This document shows, piece by piece, positions 22,877 through 30,137 of a stretch of 33,224 bases of DNA. The stretch's first letter is position 1; each line of letters begins with the position of its first letter. A model generated the notes under the pieces. That model was not told the DNA's origin and ran no database searches. It worked only from the letters and a program-made list of their open reading frames with translations. The DNA comes from Pseudomonas viridiflava (GTDB lineage Bacteria > Pseudomonadota > Gammaproteobacteria > Pseudomonadales > Pseudomonadaceae). The stretch is from the NCBI RefSeq assembly GCF_900590755.1, contig NZ_UUOC01000038.1, positions 1 through 33,224 of the forward strand, given 5' to 3'. The position numbers and the translations under genes were made by a program.

Positions 22877-23419
22877 ATGAGCATTTCCCTTCGCGATCAG
22901 TTGCTCAAGGCAGGCCTGGTCAACCAGAAGCAGGCCAAGCAGGTCAGCAAAGACAAGCAGAAAGAACAGCGTCTGGCCCACAAGGGTCAGGTTGAAATCG
23001 ACGACTCGCAAAAGCGTGCTGCTCAGGAGGCCGCCGCCGAGAAGGTCAAGCGCGATCAAGAGCTCAATCGTCAGCAGCAGGAGAAGGTCGAGCAGAAGGC
23101 TCGGGCGGCGCAGATCAAGCAGTTGATCGAAAGCTCACGCCTGCCGAAGCTGACCACCGAGGACTACTACAACTTCGTCGACGACAAGAAGGTCAAGCGT
23201 CTGTCGGTGAACAACCTGATGCGCAGCAAGCTCAGTAACGGCTCGTTGGCCATCGTCACTCACGCCGGCGGCTATGAAGTCATCCCTCGTGAAGCTGCGC
23301 TGAAGATCCAGGAGCGCGACCCAAGGCGCATCGTGCTGCTCAGTGAAGAGACGGAAGAGAAGGCAGATGGCGACGATCCGTATGCGGCTTACAAGATCCC
23401 TGACGATCTGATGTGGTAA
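22877..23419 (+). CDS. DUF2058 family protein
   Basis: A protein of 180 residues, highly charged. Residues 10-105 are rich in Lys, Gln, Glu and Ala and probably form a long helix or coiled coil. A compact C-terminal domain (LPKLTTEDYYNFVDDKKVKRLSVN to the end) is the conserved part of DUF2058. There is no signal or membrane segment; the family function is unknown, though related proteins are described as nucleoid- or RNA-associated. It lies 24 bp after mazG and is followed by a good terminator, so it is the last gene of the run. Confidence 0.85.
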   Translation: MSISLRDQLLKAGLVNQKQAKQVSKDKQKEQRLAHKGQVEIDDSQKRAAQEAAAEKVKRDQELNRQQQEKVEQKARAAQIKQLIESSRLPKLTTEDYYNFVDDKKVKRLSVNNLMRSKLSNGSLAIVTHAGGYEVIPREAALKIQERDPRRIVLLSEETEEKADGDDPYAAYKIPDDLMW

Positions 23420-23435
23420 GCACTTAAACAAACAG

Positions 23436-23461
23436 AACCCGCTGAAAAGCGGGTTTTGTTT
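23436..23461 (+). terminator. Terminator after the DUF2058 gene
   Basis: AACCCGC, a TGAAAA loop, GCGGGTT, then TTGTTT. The stem is 7 bp with a T-rich tail. It lies 17 bp after the stop codon and also faces the end of the convergent 59-residue gene. Confidence 0.9.
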
Positions 23462-23484
23462 GTTAGCGATTCTGAAGAAGCGTC

Positions 23485-23664
23485 TTACTGGGTGCGGCGG
23501 CTTTCCTGCTCTTCCAGTTCCATCTTGTACTGGTGCGCATCTGACTCAATGTGAAACATGCCAACCAGCTGATCCTGCTGATAGACGTCCCAGATTTGAA
23601 TGCCCTCGGCAACGCTTTCATGGGAGATATGGGCGTCGTCGCGTTCACTTACTCGTACGGTCAT
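23485..23664 (-). CDS. Conserved small Pseudomonas protein (59 aa)
   Basis: A small cytoplasmic protein, MTVRVSERDDAHISHESVAE and on, acidic, with VWDVYQQDQ-like central residues (here IWDVYQQDQLVGMF). I recall similar short proteins in other pseudomonads but no function. There are no cysteines, membrane segments or signal. I chose the ATG at 23664 because GAGGAG stands 9 nt before it; a longer reading adds five residues. A plausible promoter lies just upstream. It is monocistronic and convergent with the DUF2058 gene. Confidence 0.75.
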   Translation of the reverse strand: MTVRVSERDDAHISHESVAEGIQIWDVYQQDQLVGMFHIESDAHQYKMELEEQESRRTQ

Positions 23665-23709
23665 AGTCAAACTCCTCACTTGGGCTGCGGCGATCTGTCG
23701 CAGGCCTCA

Positions 23710-23739
23710 GTTATAGGATTTGTTAGGAACCTAAGTAAA
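23710..23739 (-). promoter_or_regulatory. Putative sigma-70 promoter of the 59-residue gene
   Basis: On the minus strand, TTTACT (23739-23734) and TATAAC (23715-23710) are separated by 18 bp. The start codon is about 45 bp further downstream. The region is markedly more AT-rich than its surroundings. Confidence 0.4.
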
Positions 23740-23859
23740 TAGTTGGTTTTTTTCATGTTCGGTGGCGGGGCTTTGTGCGGTGCTGTAGGCCTTGATTTAT
23801 AAGGGCTGTAGCGCAGCTGGCGGGTAAATGAAGATTATTTCATGTGGTCGACACGAACC

Positions 23860-23941
23860 TGTAGGAGCTGCCGAAGGCTGCGAACAGCGGTACATCTGAT
23901 GCACCGCCTTCGCAGCCCTCGTACCTCGGTCAGCTCCTACA
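23860..23941. repeat. REPIN with an extra segment in its right arm
   Basis: The left arm is the normal TGTAGGAGCTGCCGAAGGCT. The right arm reads CGCAGCC, then about eight extra bases around CTCGTACC, then a modified TCGGTCAGCTCCTACA. The outer and inner parts still pair, leaving a bulge. It lies 33 bp from the next REPIN, making a tandem pair. Confidence 0.85.
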
Positions 23942-23974
23942 AGGGCGAGGTGTACCTGATAAAACGCAGAAACC

Positions 23975-24048
23975 TGTAGGAGCTGCCGAAGGCTGCGAAT
24001 TGCGATCTACCTGACGCATCGCCTTCGCAGCCTGCGGCAGCTCCTACA
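23975..24048. repeat. REPIN, GTAGGAGCTGCCG family, with mixed arms
   Basis: The left arm has GCCGAAGGC and the right arm GCCTGCGGC, so the arms come from the two subtypes seen elsewhere and have a local mismatch. On the minus strand the centre reads GATGCGTCAGG. It lies just past the terminator of the purMN-DUF3108 operon. Confidence 0.9.
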
Positions 24049-24062
24049 GGTCTTTTACCCAC

Positions 24063-24088
24063 AAAAAAGCCCCGCTTGATGGCGGGGC
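24063..24088 (-). terminator. Terminator of the purM-purN-DUF3108 operon
   Basis: Read on the minus strand: GCCCCGC, a CATCAA loop, GCGGGGC, then six T. It begins about 20 bp after the DUF3108 stop codon. Confidence 0.93.
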
Positions 24089-24108
24089 TGTTTAACGGGG
24101 CGGGCTGA

Positions 24109-24822
24109 TCAGCTGCCTTTAACCGCTTTACCATTCACCGTGCCGTCCAGCAGCATGATGTTGTATTCCTTGCCGTCGGTTTCGACCTGTTGCAGGCGAA
24201 CCAGCAGGTAATCCCAGTCCTTGGCAAACCACAGCACAGTGATGCGCTTGCTCTGCGTCGGGTCGCGCACGCGCTCTACCTTGATGGCGTCGATCTGGCC
24301 TGCTTTGGTCGCCACTTTCTCGGCGCCCAATACACGGAAGTCATAAGTGTCCACTTCGTCACCATCGACGACCTGGTAGCTCATGCTCTTCTTGCCAGCG
24401 GCCACGTCGTGTTGCAACGCCAGCTGATAGGTGGACTTGTCGAGAATGCCGCGATTGAGTGGCAGCTTGACCGCATCGCCGCGATCAGTGCCGGTGATGA
24501 ATTTGTTGGACCAGTCGAAAGCCAGGTCAACCTTCTTGGATTTACCCAGGCCGCCACGTTCGAAGTTGTAGGTCTGCGGCAGCAGCGTGTCCTTGTCGAC
24601 CTTCAGCGTGCTGACTTCAGTCAGGCTGGCGATCATCATGGATGCCTTGAAATTCAGGGTCCAGACGCCGTTCGGGCCGGACTCCAGGCTGCGTTCTGCC
24701 GTGCCGCTCATGGGCAGTTGCTTCCAGTCGGCGGTGTAGCTGGCGGAGAACGGTTGCAGGTCGGCTGCCTGAACAGCAGGCAAGGCGAGCAGAGCGAAAG
24801 CGAAAAGCAAAGCGCGACGCAT
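24109..24822 (-). CDS. DUF3108 periplasmic protein
   Basis: A protein of 237 residues with a signal peptide (residues 1-19, ending VQA-A) and a beta-rich mature domain typical of DUF3108 (SASYTADWKQLPMSGTAERSL; NRGILDKSTYQLALQHD; TVLWFAKDWDYLLVRL). The family function is not established; the fold suggests an outer-membrane-associated barrel-like or lipid-binding domain. The start follows AGGAGATATT. It lies 8 bp after purN, so it is co-transcribed with purM and purN although it has no evident role in purine synthesis. Confidence 0.87.
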   Translation of the reverse strand: MRRALLFAFALLALPAVQAADLQPFSASYTADWKQLPMSGTAERSLESGPNGVWTLNFKASMMIASLTEVSTLKVDKDTLLPQTYNFERGGLGKSKKVDLAFDWSNKFITGTDRGDAVKLPLNRGILDKSTYQLALQHDVAAGKKSMSYQVVDGDEVDTYDFRVLGAEKVATKAGQIDAIKVERVRDPTQSKRITVLWFAKDWDYLLVRLQQVETDGKEYNIMLLDGTVNGKAVKGS

Positions 24823-24830
24823 AATATCTC

Positions 24831-25481
24831 CTAGGTTCGAATCAAGTGGCCTTGGGCGGCGAGTAACTGACCGTCCAATAATGCGCCTTCTTCGCCAAGG
24901 CTCAAGCGGCCTTCGGCGAACCAGCGGATAGCCAGCGGATAAATATGATGTTCCTGGGTATGAACGCGTTGGGCCAGGGTCTTCGGCGAGTCATCAGGCT
25001 CTACCGAAATCACTGACTGTACGACCAGTGGTCCGCCGTCGAGTTCCTCGGTGACGAAGTGCACGCTGCAGCCGTGCTCGGCGTCGCCAGCTTCCAGCAC
25101 CCGTTGATGGGTGTGCAAGCCTTTATATAAAGGAAGCAGGGAAGGGTGGATATTCAGCAGGCGCCCCTGATAGTGCCGCACGAACTCGGCAGTCAGGATC
25201 CGCATGAAACCGGCGAGCACCACCAGCTTTGGCTGGAAAGCGTCGATCTGTTCCATCAGCGCGGCATCGAAGGCCTCGCGACCTTCATAAGCCTTATGGT
25301 CAAGCACGCGGGTTTCGATACCTGCGTCCCTGGCGCGTTGCAAGCCGAACGCATCGGCGCGGTTGGAGATCACCGCGCGGATGCGGGCGGGATGATCCCC
25401 GCCCTTGAAGCTATCGATCATGGCTTGCAGGTTACCGCCGGTGCCGGACAGCAGCACCACAACATCGCAGGTTGCAGGCAT
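24831..25481 (-). CDS. purN: Phosphoribosylglycinamide formyltransferase PurN
   Basis: An enzyme of 216 residues that transfers a formyl group from 10-formyl-THF to GAR, the third step of IMP synthesis. Motifs are VVLLSGTGGNLQAMID at the phosphate loop, AGFMRILTAEFV, the catalytic cluster Asn/His in LLNIHPSLLPLYKGLHTH, and the Asp in VTEELDGGPLV. The ATG at 25481 shares one base with the purM stop (TAATG), so the genes are coupled; longer readings extend into purM and lack family sequence. Confidence 0.95.
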   Translation of the reverse strand: MPATCDVVVLLSGTGGNLQAMIDSFKGGDHPARIRAVISNRADAFGLQRARDAGIETRVLDHKAYEGREAFDAALMEQIDAFQPKLVVLAGFMRILTAEFVRHYQGRLLNIHPSLLPLYKGLHTHQRVLEAGDAEHGCSVHFVTEELDGGPLVVQSVISVEPDDSPKTLAQRVHTQEHHIYPLAIRWFAEGRLSLGEEGALLDGQLLAAQGHLIRT

Positions 25482-26539
25482 TAGTGCGCCTTGAGGTTTT
25501 TCAGCTCGACCTGGGCAGCGCCTTCGGCAGCGGTGCCGATCTGGCCGATGACCCAAGGCTGCTCGCCTGCTTCACGCAGTACGTTCAGCGCAGTTTCAAC
25601 GTGCTCTTGAGCCACGCAGATCACCATGCCCACGCCGCAGTTCAGCACGCGGTGCATTTCGTGTTCGTCAACGTTGCCTTGCTGCTGCAACCAGTCGAAT
25701 ACCTCAGGACGCTGCCAGCTGGCAACATCGACTACCGCCTGAGCGCCAGCTGGCAGAACGCGCGGGATGTTGTCCAGCAGACCGCCGCCAGTGATGTGGG
25801 CCATGGCTTTGACAGCGCCAGTGTCCTTGATCAGCTTGAGCAGTTGTTTGACGTAGATGCGGGTCGGCGCCATCAACAGGTCGGTCAGCGGCTTGCCGTC
25901 GAGCTGGATGTTTTCGATGTCGGCACCGGCAACTTCGATGATCTTGCGGATCAGCGAGTAACCGTTGGAGTGCGGGCCGGACGATGGCAGGGCGAGCAGG
26001 GCGTCACCGGCAGCGACTTTGGAGCCGTCGATGATGTCGGCCTTTTCCACGACGCCGACGCAGAAGCCAGCCAGGTCGTAGTCTTCGCCTTCGTACATGC
26101 CTGGCATTTCAGCGGTTTCGCCGCCTACCAGCGCGCAACCAGCCAGTTCACAGCCAGCGCCGATGCCGGTCACCACGTCGACAGCGGTGTCGACGTTGAG
26201 TTTGCCGGTGGCGTAGTAATCAAGGAAGAACAGCGGCTCTGCGCCGCAGACCACCAGGTCGTTGACGCACATGGCGACCAGATCGATGCCGATGGTGTCG
26301 TGCTTGTTCAGGTTCAGCGCCAGACGCAGCTTGGTGCCTACGCCGTCGGTGCCGGAAACCAGAACCGGCTGCTTGTAGCCTGCCGGGATTTCGCAGAGGG
26401 CGCCGAAGCCACCCAGGCCGCCCATGACTTCTGGCCGCTTGGTGCGCTTGGCGACGCTCTTGATGCGTTCGACCAATGCTTCACCGGCGTCGATGTCTAC
26501 ACCGGCGTCTTTGTAGCTCAGGGAGGGTTGCTTGCTCAT
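25481..26539 (-). CDS. purM: Phosphoribosylformylglycinamidine cyclo-ligase PurM
   Basis: AIR synthetase, 352 residues, which closes the imidazole ring using ATP. Signatures are SLSYKDAGVDIDAGEALVERIK at the N-terminus, LVSGTDGVGTKLRLA, DLVAMCVNDLVVCGAEPLFFLDYYA and ALVGGETAEMPGMY. It is first in the operon with purN and the DUF3108 gene. The upstream 330-bp region contains a perfect 22-bp palindrome that is a candidate operator. Ribosome site AAAGGCCTGG is near the ATG. Confidence 0.96.
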   Translation of the reverse strand: MSKQPSLSYKDAGVDIDAGEALVERIKSVAKRTKRPEVMGGLGGFGALCEIPAGYKQPVLVSGTDGVGTKLRLALNLNKHDTIGIDLVAMCVNDLVVCGAEPLFFLDYYATGKLNVDTAVDVVTGIGAGCELAGCALVGGETAEMPGMYEGEDYDLAGFCVGVVEKADIIDGSKVAAGDALLALPSSGPHSNGYSLIRKIIEVAGADIENIQLDGKPLTDLLMAPTRIYVKQLLKLIKDTGAVKAMAHITGGGLLDNIPRVLPAGAQAVVDVASWQRPEVFDWLQQQGNVDEHEMHRVLNCGVGMVICVAQEHVETALNVLREAGEQPWVIGQIGTAAEGAAQVELKNLKAH

Positions 26540-26592
26540 AATCCAGGCCTTTAGGGGGGATTCGGGGGATCGACCGAAACAGCGGGGCCTCT

Positions 26593-26614
26593 GAAAAACT
26601 GCATGCAGTTTTTC
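26593..26614. promoter_or_regulatory. Perfect 22-bp palindrome upstream of purM
   Basis: The sequence begins GAAAAACT, has ACTGCATGCAGT at its centre, and is its own reverse complement over 22 bp. Flanking GGCC on both sides extends the symmetry loosely. It lies 54 bp from the purM start codon on its upstream side. It is not the enterobacterial PurR site, whose centre is AACGTT. Confidence 0.55.
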
Positions 26615-26655
26615 GGGCCGCCACCATCGCCAGTCTGCGAAGGCGCGCGATTTTA

Positions 26656-26826
26656 TCAGGCTTGGGCGGCAGCGGCCATCCTTAGGCCGACGGGCAGGCT
26701 CTCCGGATACAAAATAAACCGCGTTGCGGCGAAGCTGGCTGGTTTGGCAGCGTCTGTATAAGGTGTAGCCTTCATCTTTAATGTGAATGATTGACCGTCA
26801 GTTGCGGTCTCAATCACGTCAGCCAT
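26656..26826 (-). CDS. Possible 56-residue protein, uncertain
   Basis: A minus-strand reading frame starting MADVIETATDGQSFTLKMKA, with GAGG about 12 nt before the ATG, in the otherwise empty gap between purM and the DUF2066 gene. The residue composition looks protein-like and is not a shadow of a known gene. Third-position GC is lower than in the neighbours (many codons such as ACA, TTA, TAT), which could mean foreign origin or simply non-coding DNA. I do not recognise it. Confidence 0.25.
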   Translation of the reverse strand: MADVIETATDGQSFTLKMKATPYTDAAKPASFAATRFILYPESLPVGLRMAAAAQA

Positions 26827-26876
26827 TTTGACGCGGCCTCTTTTCCAGCCGCTTTTTTTCCGTTCGGGAACTGTCC

Positions 26877-27938
26877 ATGCGTCTTTCGAAACTCTTGTTT
26901 GTCGGCTGCCTGTCAATGCTCAGTCTGCCGAGCTTCGCTGAAACCGTGAATAATCTGTACCAAGTCCGTGAACCCGTCAGTGGCCAGTCTCCTGATGAGC
27001 GCACCCGTGCGACCCAGGCGGCACTGGAAACGCTGGTCCTGCGCCTGACCGGCGATGCCAAGGCGCCGCAGAGTCCGGCGCTGGCCGAGCTGCGCAAGGA
27101 TCCTCAGCAAGTCATCAGCCAATACGGCTACGAGGCGGGGCCGCCGGAATCCCTGCTGGTGGATTTCGATCCGGCTAGCACCGATCGTTCGCTGCGTCAG
27201 GCGGGTTTGTCCCTGTGGGGCAGCAATCGGCCGACCATCCTCGGCTGGTGGCTGAACGACGCAACCGAGGGCTCCAATCTGGTGGGCGACGGTCAAAGCT
27301 CCGCTGAGCCATTGCGTCGCGCGGCTCAGCATCGCGGTCTGCCGTTGCGCCTGCCGCTGGCTGATCTGGGTGAGCAAAGCGTTGGCACCGCAAAAAATCT
27401 TGAAGGCACCGATGCCGCGCCTCTGAAAGAAGCGTCCGAGCGTTACGGCGCCGATGCACTGTTGGCGGTCCATGCCAAAGAAGAAGCCGGGCAATGGCAG
27501 GGCAAATGGCGCTTGTGGATGGGTGACAAACGCGAGCAGGGCACCGCAACCGGCGCCAGCTCCGAAGCCTTGGCCGATGCCGTGTTGCTGGCCGTGAGCG
27601 AACGGCTTGCGCCGCGCTTCGTGGTCAAGCCAGGCGCGAGCACGGGGATGCTGTTGCAAGTGCAGGGCATGACGCTTGAACGCTATGCGCAACTGATGCA
27701 GTTACTCGAACCCTTTGGCGCGCGTCTCAAATCCGTTGAAGGCGATCGCATCATGTATGAGGTCAGCGGCAGTACCGAGCAGATTCGCTCGCAACTGGCG
27801 TTGGCTAAGCTGCAGGAGACTCCGGCACCTGAAGTGGCGCCGGCTGCTCAAGCACCGGTCGACGCTGCTGGTGCGCCTCAGGCTCAGGCTCCGGTGATCG
27901 CGCCCGCTCCGGCTGCGCAGTTGTATTTCCGTTGGTAA
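26877..27938 (+). CDS. DUF2066 exported protein
   Basis: A protein of 353 residues with a signal peptide (residues 1-21, ending SFA-E). The DUF2066 pattern follows: NNLYQVREPVSGQSPDERTR, then LETLVLRLTGD, LLVDFDPASTDRSLRQAGL and WGSNRPTILGWWLND. A low-complexity tail rich in Ala, Pro and Gln (about 315-350) precedes the C-terminal FRW. Function unknown; probably periplasmic. It starts a plus-strand group with perM, 25 bp away. GGGAA precedes the start at modest spacing. Confidence 0.87.
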   Translation: MRLSKLLFVGCLSMLSLPSFAETVNNLYQVREPVSGQSPDERTRATQAALETLVLRLTGDAKAPQSPALAELRKDPQQVISQYGYEAGPPESLLVDFDPASTDRSLRQAGLSLWGSNRPTILGWWLNDATEGSNLVGDGQSSAEPLRRAAQHRGLPLRLPLADLGEQSVGTAKNLEGTDAAPLKEASERYGADALLAVHAKEEAGQWQGKWRLWMGDKREQGTATGASSEALADAVLLAVSERLAPRFVVKPGASTGMLLQVQGMTLERYAQLMQLLEPFGARLKSVEGDRIMYEVSGSTEQIRSQLALAKLQETPAPEVAPAAQAPVDAAGAPQAQAPVIAPAPAAQLYFRW

Positions 27939-27963
27939 ACATTAGAAGTAGTAAGGGGCTTTG

Positions 27964-29037
27964 ATGACTGACACACGGCGCTGGTTCTGGCTCGGCGGGA
28001 TTGTCCTGCTGTTCCTGTTTGTGTTCTTGCTGCACTCGATCCTGACGCCGTTTCTGGTGGCGCTGCTGTTGGCGTACATGGGCGACCCGTTGACCGACAA
28101 GCTGGAAAAGCTCGGCCTGTCACGGACCTTGAGCGTGGTGGCGGTGTTTGCTGTGTTCACCCTGATCTTTATGGGCCTCCTGTTGGTGCTGGTGCCGATG
28201 CTCGCCAAGCAGCTGTTCCGCCTTTACGAGCTGGCACCGCAGATGCTCGACTGGCTGCAGCACACGGCGTTGCCTTGGGTGCAGACCAAGTTTGGTCTGG
28301 CTGATGGCTTCTGGAAGTTCGATAAGGTCAAGGCGGCCATCTCCGAGCACATGGGCCAGACCGGCGATATCGTTGGCGTGGTGCTTTCCAAGGCGACGGC
28401 GTCGAGCCTTGCGCTGATTGGTCTGATCACCAATCTGGTGCTCATCCCGGTGGTGTGCTTCTACCTGCTGCGCGACTGGGACGTGATGATGGCCAAGATC
28501 CGCAGCTTGCTGCCGCGCCATCGAGAAGAGCAGATCGTCAAGCTGGCAGGCGAATGTCACGAGGTGTTGGGCGCATTCATTCGCGGGCAGTTGCTGGTGA
28601 TGGTAGGTCTTGGTGTGATCTACGCCGCCGGCCTGATGCTGGTGGGCCTGGAGCTGGGGCTGTTGATCGGGGTGATTGCCGGGCTTGCGGCGATCGTTCC
28701 TTATATGGGCTTCGTGATCGGCATCGGCGCTGCATTGGTTGCCGGGTTGTTCCAGTTTGGTGGCGACCTTTACCCGTTGCTCGGCATTGCGGCGGTGTTC
28801 ATGGTCGGTCAGGCGCTGGAAGGCATGGTGCTCACGCCATTGCTGGTGGGCGACCGCATTGGTCTGCACCCGGTGGCGGTGATCTTCGCGATTCTGGCGG
28901 GTGGCGAGCTGTTCGGCTTCACCGGGATCCTGTTGGCGCTACCCGTGGCGGCAGTGATCATGGTGCTGGTGCGGCATATGCACGATGTCTATAAAGAGTC
29001 GGATATCTATGGTGGGGCGCAGGATCCGGAGTTGTAG
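27964..29037 (+). CDS. AI-2E transporter (PerM/TqsA) family permease
   Basis: An inner-membrane protein of 357 residues with the family layout: two or three N-terminal hydrophobic segments (about 8-27, 30-50, 59-83), a polar loop of about 70 residues, then about five more segments, including GLGVIYAAGLMLVGLELGLLIGVIAGLAAIVPYMGF. Members export autoinducer-2 or act as ion antiporters; the substrate here is not evident. I start at the ATG 27964 because AAGGGG precedes it; an adjacent TTG would only add one residue. It is followed by 1.1 kb of repeats before hda. Confidence 0.85.
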   Translation: MTDTRRWFWLGGIVLLFLFVFLLHSILTPFLVALLLAYMGDPLTDKLEKLGLSRTLSVVAVFAVFTLIFMGLLLVLVPMLAKQLFRLYELAPQMLDWLQHTALPWVQTKFGLADGFWKFDKVKAAISEHMGQTGDIVGVVLSKATASSLALIGLITNLVLIPVVCFYLLRDWDVMMAKIRSLLPRHREEQIVKLAGECHEVLGAFIRGQLLVMVGLGVIYAAGLMLVGLELGLLIGVIAGLAAIVPYMGFVIGIGAALVAGLFQFGGDLYPLLGIAAVFMVGQALEGMVLTPLLVGDRIGLHPVAVIFAILAGGELFGFTGILLALPVAAVIMVLVRHMHDVYKESDIYGGAQDPEL

Positions 29038-29117
29038 GGGGGCTCAAAGGACTTGAGTCTGAAATGCGATTCCAGGCGGGGGCCTGCACGCGATAAGCAT
29101 GGTATCTACGCTCTTAT

Positions 29118-29397
29118 GTACATATCCGTTGCTGCGGTAACGGCTGCTATTGGTTGCGCCCTTACGGCGCCTCACTTTTGATAGAGCGCAAAAGTAAGCA
29201 AAACGCTCTTGCCCCACCACTCGGCACCTCGCCTAGGCTCGGTGTACCCGCCCGCAGGCCTTGAACCGTGGGCCGCCGCGAAGGGCCATCCTTGGCCCAG
29301 CGCGGCTAACCCGGCGTCCTGCCGGGTTGCCCACGGTTCAAGTCCCGCGGTCGGCCAGCGTGGTTTAACGGGGCGCCCAAGATCAAAATCAAAAGCG
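29118..29397 (+). ncRNA. Structured dispersed element, copy 1
   Basis: About 280 bp from GTACATATCC to CAAGATCAAAATCAAAAGC, 81 bp after the perM stop. Inferred helices: hairpin GCGCC/GGCGC (29156-29170); ACTTTTG/CAAAAGT (29174-29195), whose loop AGAGCG can pair with CGCTCT (29204-29209), an H-type pseudoknot; an outer GCCCC/GGGGC stem (29211/29370); a perfect 13-bp stem CTTGAACCGTGGG/CCCACGGTTCAAG (29260-29272/29330-29342); and inside it hairpins GGGCCA/TGGCCC (29283/29293) and AACCCGGC/GCCGGGTT (29308/29321). Whether it acts as RNA or as mobile DNA is unknown; no protein reading is convincing. Confidence 0.65.
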
Positions 29398-29520
29398 CGC
29401 GAGGCGGCCTGATAGCCGACCTGCTTTTTTTTATGTGCTTGGCTCATGTTATTCATTGCTCGCAGCATTGCCTTCGCGAATGAATTCGCTCTCACGGAAT
29501 CAACGGGATGCCCAATTCTC

Positions 29521-29581
29521 TGTAGGAGCTGCCGAAGGCTGCGAATCGGTAGTCGCCTTCGCAGCCTTCGGCAGCTCCTAC
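29521..29581. repeat. REPIN between structured elements 1 and 2
   Basis: Compact version: the arms, beginning TGTAGGAGCTGCCGAAGGCT, pair perfectly. The centre is shortened to ATCGGTAGTCGCC and lacks the GTGTCAGG core. It lies between two copies of the large element that face each other. Confidence 0.92.
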
Positions 29582-29611
29582 CTCAATTTACGCAGCGCCA
29601 ACCACGCCGCC

Positions 29612-29925
29612 TTTGATCTTGATCTTGATCTGCTTTTGATCTTGGGCGCCCCGTTAAACCACGCTGGCCGGAAGCCGATATTGAGGCGGCGGGCAAACCG
29701 GCAAGGATGCCGGTTAAGCCGCGCTGGGCCAGGGATGGCCCTTCGCGGCGGCCCGCCGAATCAATGTCGGATTACGGGTATGCCGAGCACCAGCGAGGGA
29801 CCGAGTGGTGGGGCACAGACCTTTTGGTTACTTTTGGCTGGGCCGGCATTCCGGGCGTTTGCCAAAAGTGACCCGCTGTAAGAGCGGAACCCTAAGTGGC
29901 CGTGACCGCAGGAATGGATATGTAC
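29612..29925 (-). ncRNA. Structured dispersed element, copy 2 (reverse orientation)
   Basis: Read on the minus strand it runs from GTACATATCC (29925-29916) to CAAGATCAAAAGC followed by a short GATCAA tandem. The same helices are present with different bases: CCGCT/AGCGG (29873-29887) where copy 1 has GCGCC/GGCGC; the long stem (29675-29693 with 29752-29770) pairs 17 of 19 bases although its sequence is unrelated to copy 1; AACCGGCA/TGCCGGTT (29696-29715) replaces AACCCGGC/GCCGGGTT. The ACTTTTGG hairpin is kept, but its loop is longer and contains a CCGG/CCGG stem in place of the pseudoknot partner. Confidence 0.65.
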
Positions 29926-30109
29926 TAAAAACCATCTCTGGAAAGATGTGTAGATATCCAGCCTTATCGCAGCCAAGCCACGCTCCTACAGCCAGCGTGT
30001 TCCGCTATTGCGCTCAACTCACGCAAACCTTTGATTTTGCTTATGGTCTGGCTCATTGCTCCCCCAGCGTCACGGGTATAAACTTTGCGCACTTTACACA
30101 GAGGCCCCT

Positions 30110-30129
30110 AACGGTTCGTTTGAACCGTT
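30110..30129 (+). promoter_or_regulatory. Hairpin just before the hda start codon
   Basis: AACGGTTC pairs perfectly with GAACCGTT around a GTTT loop. It ends 8 nt before the ATG, where the Shine-Dalgarno should be; the linker CAGCCAGC has no purine-rich motif. As DNA the same sequence is a 20-bp near-palindrome and could be an operator. Confidence 0.5.
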
Positions 30130-30137
30130 CAGCCAGC

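Noticed and set aside
25472..26554. 360-codon plus-strand frame opposite purM
   Set aside because: Antisense shadow of purM; composition is Asp/Val/Gln-biased and no ribosome site is present.
29172..29976. Several frames of 70-150 codons within the repeats between perM and hda
   Set aside because: They run through the stems of the structured element and REPIN in both directions. The predicted proteins are palindrome-derived and change between element copies while the base pairing is kept.
29805..30137. Extended N-terminus for Hda
   Set aside because: The extension crosses structured element copy 2; Hda is about 234 residues and begins MKPIQLPL.
30001..30137. Possible insertion sequence or transposase fragment near hda
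   Set aside because: No transposase motif or frame, and no terminal inverted repeats beyond the hairpin at 30110.
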